A DNA stretch of 44,378 bases from Poteriospumella lacustris (GCA_008000375.1 SMOI01000267.1:1-44378), one strand, 5' to 3'; positions 1 through 11,329 are shown, numbered from the stretch's first letter. Notes: generated by a model not told the origin, from the letters alone. Program-made: numbers and translations.

Positions 1-739
1 TCCTTCATCATTTGTTTTGTCTCCGACAAGTTTAGGATCTCTTGAAGAGCTGCTTCATCCTCCTTCAGACCTTGAGCTGCACTACTCAAGTTTGATCGCT
101 GCAAATGATTGGCAAAATAGACATTTCTTAGATCCCGAACCAAGAAATCGGGCGATTTCGCTTACGAGTCGATAAAGACCTCCTGTGCTCTTTTTTAGCT
201 GACAACACAAAACTTCCCTATACAACACATATAAGAGAGATCATAATGAACGTGGTGCCATGTTGACGATGGTACTCTTACAGAATCACTCCACTCTTCC
301 TCATTTTCTCGTGGTCTTCTTCATTTTCACGCGCTAGTGTCTCTGTAAAGGGATACTTGTTGACAAGTACCCGGAAGGACGGAATCTTCTTGACGTAAAA
401 GAACGTACCAACTTCCATTCCAAGTTCTGAATACGTTTTCATCGATTGAAAATAGAGAAACTTTGATCTGTGAGATTCCTTCAAGGCTTTCAGTCTTTTC
501 ATCTTCTCATCTCGACTGGACTTCAAAATGTCAATTTGTGCCAACTTTTCTTGCAATGACGCTTTGAGCCTGGAAAGAGCAAGCTCATGACGTCGCTGCT
601 CCATTATCTTCCTTGTTCTTACACAATTGGAATCAAAAGTGTTTGATAACTTCTTGCAAGGGGGTGGCAAAATGACAGCAGAGGATCGTTGTTCTCGCTT
701 GAAAATATAGTCCCTTGTCGTCCCTTCCTCCATTGACAT
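1..739 (-). CDS. Coiled-coil protein, 5' part (runs off left edge)
   Basis: I do not recognise the family. The first exon starts at an ATG at 739 (MSMEEG) and runs to 282. It holds a long charged helix rich in Lys, Arg, Glu and Leu (about residues 45-95), likely a coiled coil, followed by a globular-looking stretch containing FFYVKKIPSFRVLVNKYPF. Read straight through, the frame stops at 278, but that stop lies inside a GTAAGA donor. Removing an intron at 281-218 (acceptor GTATAG) continues the frame through exon 2 (217-166). Removing a 67-nt intron (165-99, GTAAGC to TTGCAG) then continues in phase into exon 3 (98-1), which reads RSNLSSAAQGLKEDEAALQEI and is again helical. The gene is therefore incomplete and its C-terminus lies outside the window. 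The splice model is inferred from frame continuity and splice sites. Confidence 0.6.
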
Positions 740-1275
740 CTGGCTTCCCTCCGTTTCGACGTATCATATTAGAACCTTCCATTTCAAATGTCGTATTCGG
801 AAGTTCGTATAGTGGTATGTTCACCAATAATAAGTTAGTTTTCCATAATACACATTTGTTATGGGCATGTTGCTTGGTATCACAAAAAATTTCAGCGCGG
901 CTCCGTTCATTGCCGGTTGCAGCTACCTAGAGCTCAATATGGTATCATACTGAGCCCTAGGGCTTCGCACCGGTGTATTCCCTGTTCCAAGTCATTTGAA
1001 GATTTTGATGATGACAATTCTAGTTTATGGCCACGATGCTATTGAATTTATCATTGAAGGTTCTTCGTAAGCGTCAGTCATTCAGACCCTTATTAAGCGT
1101 CAAAGTGTCTAAAGTGAACAAGTGAAGCCTAAATAATCGTATTTTTCTGCTTTGTGGATTCCTATTACGGTGTGGTCTTGTTGGGTCTGCATCTTTCAGT
1201 CAACGTCAATCTTTGCCGTTGCTTGACTGCATTTACAATAAAAGAGAGCTGTCCAGCTGCTTATCTTACAAAAAG
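740..1275. other. Divergent intergenic region
   Basis: This gap separates the starts of two genes pointing away from each other, so it should hold both promoters. No convincing coding exon is seen. It contains a 15-bp imperfect inverted repeat at 927-960, listed separately. Confidence 0.5.
927..960. repeat. Inverted repeat (hairpin)
   Basis: The arms ctagagctcaatatg (927-941) and catactgagccctag (946-960) are complementary apart from two positions and enclose a 4-base loop. On the minus strand the two mismatches become G-U wobbles. It lies between divergent gene starts. Its function is unknown. Confidence 0.55.
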
Positions 1276-2564
1276 ATGGTGATGGCAATGTTGGCGTGGT
1301 TCATTGTGTGCCAGAGTTTGGTGGCGTCAGCCAACAACATCGAACAATGGGGGCAGGCATTGAGAGGTTCACCGAACCAAAACTCTGTTACTGCAAAAAG
1401 CGCGGTATCGGAGGCTTCCAATGTGCCTGCATCCACTCTTTGGGGTGGTGTGGCAATTGACTACACAGGGACCCATTTGTTTGCTGCCCAAGATCCCGGT
1501 GGGCTCTACGTGTCCTCCAATCGCGGTGCAACTTGGCAGCTTGCCCAGAGCGGAATCCCAACAAATGCATACTTCTTCGATGTTGCATGCAGCAGCTCTG
1601 GACAGTATGTGATTGCATCGACTTCAAGTGCGACACTCGTGTCGTCGAATTACGGAGCATCGTGGTCAACAACCACCGTTGGAAGCGCTACTGCAGTGGG
1701 AACTTCTGGATCAGGCAGCATTATTGCGGCGTTGAAATCGACGTCGGTCCAAGTTTCCACCGACTTTGGAAATACCTTTGCCTCCATTGGAAGTCCTGTA
1801 ACTGTGTCACCAGACGGTATTGCTGTGAGCACAAACGGTACCATTATTGTGGTGTCGTATCGTTACAAAGGAGTCTATACTGCCACCTTGATTGGAGGAA
1901 CATGGACATGGTCATCAAGTGCAACACTGCTTACTTCCAACTACGATGTTCCTGTGGCCTACGGTGGTGGTTACTTCTACGCGTCCACAGGTTCTACAAT
2001 TTATAAGTCACCGAACGGAATCACTTGGACTGCCACTGGAAGCTTGCCATATTGGGATGGCGCTGGCCTGAGCTACCTTTCTGCTGGAGATTCTGATGTG
2101 ATTGCAACGAATGCTCAGCTCTTCTATTCCGGAAATGGAGGAAATTCGTACGTGCAGAAGAGTGGGACTAGTTACTACAACGTTGCTGTCAGTGGCGACA
2201 ACAGTAACGGTGTGTGGATATCCGGCACGCAAGTGTATTATGGTAACTTCGGTAAGTTCTTTGCGTCGTGTTTGATTGTGGTTTTTCTCATTTCTAAATT
2301 TGGTTTCATCTTGCAGCGGATCTTACGACCTACGACCCAAAGAAAATCCTTCAGACCATTTTCATTATCATTATCGTTGTTGCAGTTGTTTGTGGTTGCT
2401 GCTGCATTGGAGGATGTGTCGCCGTGTGTATTTTTGCCGCCAAAAGCAATACTCAAAACAATAACAGCGCCAATAGTAATCAAAGTTTCGTTGAAACTTC
2501 CCCTGTCCCCGTGGTGGCTGTCCACGTCCCGACGAATAACCCCGTTCATACGTACTCGAAATAG
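1276..2564 (+). CDS. Type I membrane protein with Asp-box (BNR) repeats
   Basis: The protein begins MVMAMLAWFIVCQSLVASA, a clear signal peptide. I chose the ATG at 1276 because the frame upstream has only a TTG. The ectodomain carries at least five Asp-box-like motifs of the S-x-x-x-G-x-x-W/F type: SSNRGATW, SSNYGASW, STDFGNTF, SPNGITW and SGNGGNSY. These mark a sialidase/BNR-type beta-propeller. A 65-nt intron (2252-2316, GTAAGT to TTGCAG) must be removed. The second exon then reads ADLTTYDPKKILQTIFIII and continues as a transmembrane helix with a CGCCCIGGC run, followed by a short Asn- and Pro-rich cytoplasmic tail ending TYSK. Without splicing this segment is nonsense. The Asp-box fold is shared by sialidases, Vps10 receptors and Ycf48-like proteins. 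Catalytic sialidase residues are not evident, so a receptor or adhesin-like role is as likely as an enzyme. Confidence 0.8.
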
Positions 2565-3260
2565 TTCGCAGACTTCAACCTTTCAGCCGCTTTCGATTAT
2601 TGTGCGGTTTTCTATATTACGTTATTGACTACTGTGCGTGATTACTACGATCGATTTAATCACGCGAATATATGCTTTTTTTAATGTTCTATTTGTTTCC
2701 ACTTCAAATATATAATGTACCAGTAGCTTGGATGTCTTCATAGTTTTGATTATCCCCTTCTTTCTTTCTCGCTCAATCACCATGGCATATTGCTTGTCCG
2801 CGATTTGAATGCATTTGTAACCTTCGCATACATTTACTCTTTATTCTTTTCTAACGAAGAAGTGGTGCGGTTGACAAATCGGGTTGAAATGACAGCGGTA
2901 CGGCGACGCATAGCATGGTAGAGGTTTTCAGCACTGGAAAACTTCCCAAACCCATTGCAATATTCATGATCTTACTGTGCTTGAATGAATGATACCGGAT
3001 ACTTCGGTAGCGATTTATTTGCCACTCGCTGCTCCCTGGTCAGCACCAAGCAGTCAGCAGTTGGTGGTGGTGGTGGTGGTGTGTGTAACGGCTCGACGGC
3101 ATGGTGATGATGACGACGGCCCTCCAGGATTATTCAAAACACTTTCATCGAAAAACATTGCTATTGCATCTGACTAAGTCACTACGCAAGTTCAAAGGGC
3201 GCGTATTGCATTTAATTTCTTGTCCTCTTTTCAGTGTCATAGTGTAAAGAGTGAGAACGA
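2565..3260. other. Intergenic region
   Basis: This gap lies between two plus-strand genes. It contains a short GGT microsatellite (about 3062-3081). A 62-codon open frame at 2989-3177 spans this repeat and has no recognisable features, so I do not call it a gene. The stretch presumably holds the 3' UTR of the membrane-protein gene and the promoter of the kelch gene. Confidence 0.45.
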
Positions 3261-6243
3261 ATGGAAGAATTTGACTTATTGGGACATTTGCATGATGCCG
3301 AAAGCAGCGGCTTGGTAATGCAGCAGCAAACGGAGAGCGTTCAAGTGTTGCTTTGGAAGAAGTTGGAGATAAATGGATATTTGCCCGCCGCGAGAGAGGT
3401 ATACCGCGAAATCAATGCATGTCTTTGGCTTTCTCGTCATAACATTACAAAAAATAGGGCCACAGTTCTGTCTCATTGGATAACAAAGTGTACATATTTG
3501 GCGGTATCGAGGGTAGCAAGGTGAGCAACATTGCTTGTATCATAATTTGTGATCAAGTGAATGACTTCTTAATTCGTTCAGAGAGTCAATTCCATCATTC
3601 GATTGGATTTGTTGAGCTTGACATGGGCAATGATCAAAGCGACTGGGGTTGCCCCATCTCCAAGAACGAGTCATGCCACGGCTCAATACGAGAATTTTAT
3701 GATCATTCAAGGAGGAGAAGGGCTGAAACTTCAATACCCAGAAAGCTATACTGAGGAACCACTCTTGGAATTTCCGTCTTCAACATTGGATGGCAACCCG
3801 ATCCAACGTGCCCCTAGCAAGGCTGTTCTTGGTCAGCTGCCCGGGGTTTGTCCCGGTGATACATTGCAAGGTTTGAAAATGGGACCCTCTGTGAAAGTAA
3901 GAATGATTCTGTCATGGCTGTTTATGGTACGGTGAATAAATCATTGGGGCTGTTTAACTGTAGGTGCAGAAGGTGCCTTCGCAAGTCACATTAACCCTCG
4001 ACGAATCGCACAATTCGCAACAAATCATGTCCTGCTTTGATGATTTCTACGCCTTTGACCTCTGCAGTGATCGATGGTATGAAATCAAAACGAGTCTCGC
4101 TCCTTTACCCAGAAAAGGACACACGATGAATGTTGTCAATTTGGGCAACAGTGGTGATGCGCTCAAGAACTGTTTCGTGGTCTTTGGAGGCTTTTCCACT
4201 GACAATCTTACAGTGAGCAATTCCATTTTGGCTTGTTCTGTCGATCATGTCATGAAATATCTACAACGAAGTGAGAAAATCCTCGCGGATGGGAAGGATA
4301 TCGCCGATTATGAACTGCAAGCTGGGCAGGGCAAGCCCAAACGTGCCTTCAACCCCAATTATGACTTACAACCCGTAGTCTGGCGCACATTGCCAGCCAA
4401 AGGAACTTCACCACCTGGTCGATTTCGACATACAAGTACCGTTGTGAAGGACAATAGTGGAGCCGATCTGTTGGTGGTCATTGGAGGCATCGGGGTCAAT
4501 CAAGCACAAGCGCTGAATGACGTCCATATCTTGCAGTGTGACACCCTCACGTGGATCAAACTGGATAGCCATGGGGATGGACCGACGACGGGAATCAGTT
4601 TGGATGGCCCATACGCGGGTATTTACGGGCATGTGGGCTTCCCTTACTCGATGCACAATCACACAAGTCTCTTGGACAATGCGGAAACACAAGGGGAAGA
4701 GCACAAAGAAATTATTGTCTTTGGTGGGAGTTATGACACCTCGTCGGCCAAATCCAGTTGTTATCCGTATCTCTTTGCGTATAACTATACCAAGGACGAG
4801 TGGAGAAAAGTGCCCATGAGTCATCAATACCCCATGTCTCGTATTGGTCACAGTTTCGCCATCGCCGCTGGTTGGACCCCTCGCTTTGATACCCCGTTTA
4901 ATCATCAATCTCATGGTGGTATCGCGGCGGGTCCCTCTTTTCCAGGGCAATATGGCAAAGGTGACAACAGTCAACTCGGTGGTGGACCAGATTTCACACG
5001 AAATAGTGTGATCATCTTCGGTGGTGTAACCTCTGCCAAGGCGGTGAATGATGCCTGGGCATTGGACCTCTTGTACCGCACGGCGGGATTGGATCAATAC
5101 GACAACAACACCAATCAAATCATTCAATCAACCATGCAAGGATTTGATCATACCAATGCGGTGCAGGTGTCGATGGTGGGATTCGTCGATGAATTAGACG
5201 CGACGGGTGGTCCACCGGAATCAGCGATGTCGACGGGGATTATGAAACGCAACTCGTCGTCACGATTCACGATGAACCAACCCAACAGTGGTACGAAGAC
5301 GATTCATGCGCTCAATGATCACAAGTATTTACATTGGCATAAATCCTCGTCCCAAACCCACTTCGTCGATGATACGAAGCCCTCGATGGATGCACCGCCG
5401 TCACCCACCAATCGTGGCTCCACCCGTGACTTGAAAGTATCCCAATCGATGCCATCGTTGTTTCACAATGGTTCGCAGGCATCGTTTCGGATACCTATGA
5501 ATGTTTCCAATGGCCCAACGGGCTATAACCAATCAACGCAGCAGCAATATGGAACAGGAGGACCTCACAGTGGTGGAGACGGCGGAGGCGACGAAGGCGA
5601 GACCATTATGAAGGTAAATCGTATCACCACCGTCACAACGCACACAGAATGACCCCAACCAGCTTCTCACCCGTTGTGTCTGTGTACGGTATGTGTAGTA
5701 TAAGAGAGAGCGAGCGATTACCGAGATTCAATTGAGCCAAGAACGCAGTCGGAACATGCAGTTGGAAGCGCATGTGAAGGAATTGGCGAAAATGAATGAG
5801 GATCTCACCGCGCACATCGCTTCGTCGACACAAAAGTATCAATCCGAATTGGCGACGGTGAAACAACTCCTGGAGGAGTCTCTGCGCCGAGAACATGAAT
5901 TGAAATCCCTGAATGAGGAGGCGAATGAGTTGCTGCTCATCTATGGTCTGTCGCGTCTTCAACATCGATGAGGTGTGGATTGCGCGGGACCCCGAAACGA
6001 TCTCTCTGCTCATTTTTGAGTTATTGTGATGGTGATGGCTGTAAGAAGCAGTGTACCGATCGGCGGGGCTGTAGCCTTTTAGCGGCCAAAAAGTACGTCG
6101 CGGAAACCTGTGTCATGATGGAGCTGTTGGGCACCGTGTTATCACAGTGCTCGCAACAGACGGAGGTACTACTGGGCTTACACGACTGCCATGATACCCT
6201 CTCGAATCAGTGGCAGCAGTCAACGTCCGCGACGGACAGTTAG
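3261..6243 (+). CDS. Kelch-repeat protein with C-terminal coiled coil
   Basis: Exons: 3261-3398, 3458-3520, 3582-3896, 3964-5613, about 5699-6025 and 6075-6243. The first three introns (59, 61 and 67 nt) are phase 0. Their removal rebuilds kelch blades precisely: GYLPAARE joins GHSSVSLDNKVYIFGG, and the next exon gives SPRTSHATAQYENFMIIQGG. Further blades include PRKGHTMNV..VVFGG, PPGRFRHTSTV..LLVVIGG, IIVFGG and SRIGHSFAI..VIIFGG, so a six-bladed propeller is likely. A low-complexity Ser/Pro/Gly linker follows. After a fourth intron (donor 5614, acceptor 5698 or 5704) comes a coiled coil containing QLEAHVKELAKMNEDL. Between about 5940 and 5960 the coding signal jumps by one base, then reads VFNIDEVWIARDPETISLL. 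A last 49-nt intron (6026-6074) leads to LLAAKKYVAETC and the stop. Kelch propellers are protein-binding platforms; the partner here is unknown. Confidence 0.78.
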
Positions 6244-6694
6244 CGAATCGACTGTTTGACAAATTCGATCGAGGAATATGTCGCTTTCTCTCTCTCTCTC
6301 TCCCTATCTATCTCGTTAAGTATATCTCTCCCCACTCACACGCGCACCACTGCTCGCCAATGTGCTCACTAGACATGGTCATGCCACCAATGACGCCAAT
6401 TGTAAACGATGGCCACAATGCCGCGCTACAGTACCGACGAAGAACGGCGAATGGCTTTGAGGCAACCGTAACATGACGGAAGGCTATCAAACCGCACAGC
6501 ACGTGCATAAACACTCGTTGTGGTCCACATACCAACGGGAAACAAACTACTTAAACAAAGAAACAAATACACAAGTGTCAAACAAGGCAATCAATCAAAT
6601 CCAACAGCAATATGTGACGCTATTCAACACTACCACTACACCACCACTACACTACACCACACTAACAGACTAAACCAGGTCAGGTCAATCGCCC
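6244..6694. other. Convergent intergenic region (two 3' UTRs)
   Basis: It lies between the 3' ends of the kelch gene and the transporter. It has a CT microsatellite (about 6288-6302) and ACC/ACT-rich sequence around 6630-6660. No gene is supported. Confidence 0.45.
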
Positions 6695-8812
6695 TCACGA
6701 AGAATTGACCAACACGGTCGTCACGCCGATGAGAAACGTTGCGACCCCAAAGACCAACAACAGACTGGGAAACACAAACAAACGAAGAAGAGGCAGCAGT
6801 TCGGTGACACAAATCTCCCACAAGTCTCGACCAACCGGGCGATGCTGATGCTGATGCTGATGCTGCTGATGCTGACTATGGGTGACCGCCGTGGACGTGG
6901 GCGCTGTGGTCGATGCAGCCACCATGGCCGCCGAGGTCGCGGACCGCATACAGCAACACTCGCGGAGGAGACTCAAGAGTTCATTCCATTGCGCGAGATG
7001 ACATCGAAAGAAAATCAACGCGGGCAGGGTATACCCCAAGGTGGACGCGGCGACGGTACCGGTCAACGAGGAAATGACGCCCAATTCCCGCGACGACAAC
7101 GCGATGATCAACGTGATCAACCAAATGAGCAGGGTCCACAACAGATGCTCATTCCAACTGATCGCTACGGCATTCGGAACGCTTGAGGAATGTGCTTCGA
7201 CCGAATCCACGTTCGTAGGCGGCTGCGGTCTCGCTGCTGCAGGTGTGGCGAGGGCAACGACCTGGTGCGTCTCCATGTGCCGGTCGCGGGGTGCCGCGGA
7301 CGATTCGTCGAAGACAATTTCTTCAAAATCTGCGTCGTTTTCATCGAAGGAGAACGGTGACTTGGCGGGCATCTCTGAGACGGTTGCAGCTGGCCACAGT
7401 GGATTGTCAACGACTGAAACAGGCGTCGTGCTGGCGGCGGTGGCGGCACCCACCTCCCGTGCCAGGTCTGCACTACCATTGAAACTACGTTTGCGATTGC
7501 TATCATGCGTGCTGTTGTTGTCGTGCAGATCGTCTTCGTCGATCGTTTGCACTTGATTGTACTTCGTCTGTTGTTGTCGATGCCGTCGTGAGGGAGGCTC
7601 CTGCAGGTGTGGTTGTTCCACGGCAAAGGTCGTATTGCCAATGGACTGCGACGATGACAATGGTGCTAATGAAGTCTGTGCGTGTGCATCGTCTTGCTGT
7701 TGCAGCCGTTGAAACCCCGACGCCGACGAGGATCCACGACGGTGGTGGTGGTGGTGCATCGTCGAGGTCACTTCTGCGTGCATCTCAATGTCTCCTCCGT
7801 CGTGGGCCATCGCTGAGGAGATCTGCTGCGATGGTGGTGATCGTTGTCGCCATCGCAGTAGCAGTGTAGTCAAGCAATGGCGCGAGACATACAACTCCAC
7901 CGGATACGTGAACAACATGGTGGCCGCGAGTACGCCCCGGGCAATACTCACCGAGTGGCTATTCACTGGGAAATTATTCAGAATATCGCCTTCCACTTCT
8001 GGATAAAAGGCGAGAAACCCAACCAACCCAAACGCCAAGCTGATCAAAAACCCGAACGTGATCGATTGAGCGGCGACTTTCCGCCAATTGGTCATGGTCG
8101 GCGTTTCCAACGATTGAAACAGAAGAAAGCTATTGTGCTGACAGACCAAGGCGAATGACATCGTACCAATCCCAGCAAAGAGAGAGGTGTTGATGTCTCG
8201 AACGTCATTTGGTTGGAAACCAGAATGCGAATGCTCCGCTCGCTCTTGAAACGATGCAAACGCGATGACACAGAGTAGCACGACCTCCAAAATGATGGAT
8301 AAGAGCGACGTGAATGCCAAATGTCCCAATTCGCGCGACAAACACAATGGCAGAATGATAAATGTGGAGAAAAACAACAGAACAAAGGTTCGATTGGTGA
8401 AAATGTTGTCGTCGGAGAAGGTATGTGCCACGGCGGGCACCGTGTCACCCAAAATGACTAAATAGGCCGTCTGACCGCCACCAGCAAAGAAAAACATGGC
8501 AATAGTGGACACATAGAAGCCTGCACTACCCAAGGTGACCTCAGCCAGCTCTTCCAAATTGTAAACTTTGTTTCGTATTCCACAAGCGACCATCATAGTG
8601 ACACTTTGATAGATGAAAAAGGCGACCAAGGCGAAGGAAGCGATACCAAGCAATAACCCACACTGTTGGATGGCTAACGGGATGCCAATAATTCCGGCTC
8701 CGAGAAGAGAATTCACAAAATTGAAGCTTGTTTCGAAAGTAGAAGATTTCCCACCGAAGTGCAAGCCTTCGGTCTCCTCTTCGGAGACTCTCCTTTCAGA
8801 AATCATGGCCAC
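6695..8812 (-). CDS. Amino acid/auxin permease-family transporter, SLC38-like
   Basis: A single-exon gene of 705 residues. The first transmembrane segment has the family signature NSLLGAGIIGIPLAIQQCG (about residues 34-52), close to SLC38 sodium-coupled neutral amino acid transporters. About eleven hydrophobic segments are visible: eight within residues 30-315, two at about 560-605, and one near the C-terminus (LLPLLRLFVFPSLLLVFGV). The predicted role is import or export of neutral amino acids across the plasma or a vacuolar membrane. It is much longer than the usual 400-500 residues because of a polar loop of about 235 residues (about 320-555), rich in His, Ser and Gln (MHHHHHRRG), between membrane segments 8 and 9. 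A shorter QHQHQHQH-containing loop precedes the last segment. Two in-frame ATGs (MAM) open the gene. Substrate and membrane cannot be decided from sequence. Confidence 0.85.
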   Translation of the reverse strand: MAMISERRVSEEETEGLHFGGKSSTFETSFNFVNSLLGAGIIGIPLAIQQCGLLLGIASFALVAFFIYQSVTMMVACGIRNKVYNLEELAEVTLGSAGFYVSTIAMFFFAGGGQTAYLVILGDTVPAVAHTFSDDNIFTNRTFVLLFFSTFIILPLCLSRELGHLAFTSLLSIILEVVLLCVIAFASFQERAEHSHSGFQPNDVRDINTSLFAGIGTMSFALVCQHNSFLLFQSLETPTMTNWRKVAAQSITFGFLISLAFGLVGFLAFYPEVEGDILNNFPVNSHSVSIARGVLAATMLFTYPVELYVSRHCLTTLLLRWRQRSPPSQQISSAMAHDGGDIEMHAEVTSTMHHHHHRRGSSSASGFQRLQQQDDAHAQTSLAPLSSSQSIGNTTFAVEQPHLQEPPSRRHRQQQTKYNQVQTIDEDDLHDNNSTHDSNRKRSFNGSADLAREVGAATAASTTPVSVVDNPLWPAATVSEMPAKSPFSFDENDADFEEIVFDESSAAPRDRHMETHQVVALATPAAARPQPPTNVDSVEAHSSSVPNAVAISWNEHLLWTLLIWLITLIIALSSRELGVISSLTGTVAASTLGYTLPALIFFRCHLAQWNELLSLLRECCCMRSATSAAMVAASTTAPTSTAVTHSQHQQHQHQHQHRPVGRDLWEICVTELLPLLRLFVFPSLLLVFGVATFLIGVTTVLVNSS

Positions 8813-9553
8813 AAGGTCAAATTAAAGCACCAACGCGATAGAGACCAAATTATTCTTCAAACAAGCTTGCAAATCATTCCGACGTGGAATGTTTTCCGCA
8901 AGTTGAGTTGACCAGTCAGAAGTCTGGCAGATTGACACCAACGTTTGCTGCTCGATGATGTCAGAATGTCTCAGACAGAAATGACCAGATATTGATAACG
9001 GTTTAGATCTTCTTCGCCTTCTTTCCTATTTAGATTTCCAATGGGGAGTTGGCTCTCTCAAAGGTTACCAGTCAGTCAATCAATCAATCAAATGGTTCAT
9101 TGTTGTGACATTGGACATTGGTTGGACATGTGGCGGCAGCGTTCTTCACTTTTTCTGATGTTGTCATCATCATCATGGACTCAGGAAGCCGAGGCGTTAC
9201 ACTTTTTGGCATATCCACCGTCGTCACGTCGTCATCGCCATCGTCGTCGTGTCGATCGGCTGCTGCTGTCAGTTGAACTCCGATCGATCCTGTCCTGCTG
9301 GTGCGAGAAAATCGGCTCCTCAATAACATTATTATCCCAGCAGGTAGAGTATTTCACTGACATAGTTGAGAGGGAATTGAAAACAATTGTTGCAACACCT
9401 GTGTGCAGGAAATTTTTCTCGTGTTTCCTTACATTTTTTCTGGCTCTGCAGGGTCAACAATCTTCCCGTTTGGGCAGAACGCATAGAGAAAGGCTCCTAT
9501 CACCTTTTCTTCAAACACTTCGTTTCTCCAACTGACTTGAAAAAAGCCAAAGA
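8813..9553. other. Divergent intergenic region
   Basis: It lies between the starts of the transporter (-) and the sorting nexin (+). A 164-codon open frame at 9041-9535 has biased, low-complexity composition and no recognisable domain. It could include a non-coding first exon of the sorting nexin, but I cannot support a gene. Confidence 0.4.
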
Positions 9554-11135
9554 ATGTCTGGAAGTAGTGCTGGAATATCTGTTAGTGTCGGAAACCCGAC
9601 GATTTGCAGCGAAAACTTCGGAAAATATGTCAGGTACTATTTCACAGACGCGACTGTTATTCGGACCATGATAATCCGTTTGTTGTTTGCAGCTACAAAG
9701 TTGTTTCAGAATCTAATCGAGCAGGATTTCGACCAGGCGTCATTGTTGTTGATCGGCGATACAGTGATTTCGACTGGTTGCAAAACGAGTTTAGCTTCGA
9801 ATTTCCAGGTACATCGATGTCACTGATCTTTCCATGCGATACGTCCATGTAGTTTAAACACCTTTCCATTAAAGGATGTATTCTTCCCCCATTACCTGAC
9901 AAGAATGCGATGAATCGAACGTCGCCGGAGTTTATCGAGTCGCGTCGTCGCTCCTTGGATCGCTACCTGCAGCGAGTCGTTGCGCACCCCGAATTGAGCA
10001 ACTCGCCGTTGCTTGTTACTTTTCTACAGGCAGATGAAGGATCTTTTGTACGTGCGAAAGATGAAGCGAAAGCGAACAAGCCAAAGTTGGCCAGTTCCGC
10101 CGTGAGTTGGCTGGAAGGAACAGTCAATTCGTTGGCCAGTGGCAAGGTACGTTCCCAGATCGCACGCTTTCCTGCACATTGACTTACTCCCGTCCGGATT
10201 TATACAGCCGGGTTTGGAGAAAAGTGCTGCCGATTTGAAAATCGAAGAAACGGCCCAGTATATCACCAAATTGGAAAAGCAACTGGCGAATGTCGTCAAA
10301 CACGTCGACAATATGGTCCGCAAATTGAAGGAATCCTCTGCCCATCTCCTTGAATTTGGACAAAGCCTCAATTTCTTGGGGCAAACCGAAGGAGATGCTA
10401 TTGGTACGGCCTTGGCGCATATGGGCGAGACGGTGGACAAGTTAGGTGGCTGTTACGCGGCCCAGGCCGAAGAAGAAATCTCCAAGTTTATGGAGCCGTT
10501 AGATGACTACGCACGTATGATGAACAGCGTCAAAGCGGCGATTCAACAACGACAAGAGAAACGCAATGCTTATATCGCAGCCATGGCGGATGTCGATGGT
10601 AAATTCGCCGCATTACGGAAGGTACAAGGCGCAGTCGGCAAAGAAGCCATCGCACGACAAAAGGAAGAAGCCGTGACTTTGGCCGAAGAAGTTCGTGAAC
10701 GTGCGAAACACGATTACGAACGTGTGACCGATCGCTTGTTGGCAGAATTTGAAACCTTTCGTGTACGGAAGGCGATTGATATCAAAGATATCGTCAACAA
10801 TTTCGTGGATTTACAGGTACGAAAGGAACAGAGTGGTCTATGTCGGTATGTACGTGTGTAAACCCTGATGATGATCGTTGTACCTTGTGCTGTAGATTGA
10901 ACACGACCGCCGCATGGAAGGAATTTGGGCAGATGTTTTGACCAAGTTGCAGTCGATTCCTCTTCCCAGTGGGATGACGTTTGATGATCTGGCCGCCGGC
11001 CTTCCCTCCCACGAACTTGGTGGTGCTGGTGTGGTACCGTCACGCGAAGACAGCCAAGGGCGCGGCGTCTCATCCGCCGCTGCCAATCAATCGAATTTCC
11101 GCGACGAAGACGACGAAGATTATGCCGGGGCCTAA
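9554..11135 (+). CDS. PX-BAR sorting nexin (SNX1/SNX2/Vps5-like)
   Basis: Five exons: 9554-9633, 9693-9808, 9875-10146, 10208-10816 and 10896-11135. Introns are 59, 66, 61 and 79 nt, and the total is 438 residues. Splicing assembles a PX domain (about residues 7-130): ISVSVGNP, YKVVSESN, the phosphoinositide-binding RRYSDF (48-53), ILPPLPDK (68-75) and a C-terminal RRRSLDRYLQRVVAHP. A BAR-type helical domain follows (about 185-395), with MVRKLKESSAHLLEFGQSL and GETVDKLGGCYAAQAEEE. An acidic tail ends DEDDEDYAGA. PX-BAR nexins bind PI3P-rich endosomal membrane, sense or drive tubulation, and act with retromer or in endosomal recycling. The start is the first ATG after an in-frame TGA 24 bases upstream. 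The N-terminus is short compared with SNX1/2, so an SNX4/SNX7-type nexin is also possible. Confidence 0.88.
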
Positions 11136-11329
11136 AGCCCGATCACAGTCTGTCTTGGGCTCTTCTTCGTTCGCTACTGCGGATGATGGTCGTGTTTCCT
11201 CGCAGACAGTCATCTGTATTGTGTATACTACTCACTCATCTGCACCCCACACTGTAAAGCATTCACAGCAATATATTACCTGTCTTCGTCATCGTAATTG
11301 AGCACTTAACAATAAACGCCTTTTTAGTT

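Noticed and set aside
4408-5127. 239-codon minus-strand open frame
   Set aside because: It is antisense to the kelch exon, with no domain or low-divergence signal, and composition typical of a shadow frame.
9041-9535. 164-codon plus-strand open frame before the sorting nexin
   Set aside because: There is no recognisable domain, composition is biased, and it ends before the nexin start in another frame. An in-frame TGA separates the nexin ATG from upstream sequence.
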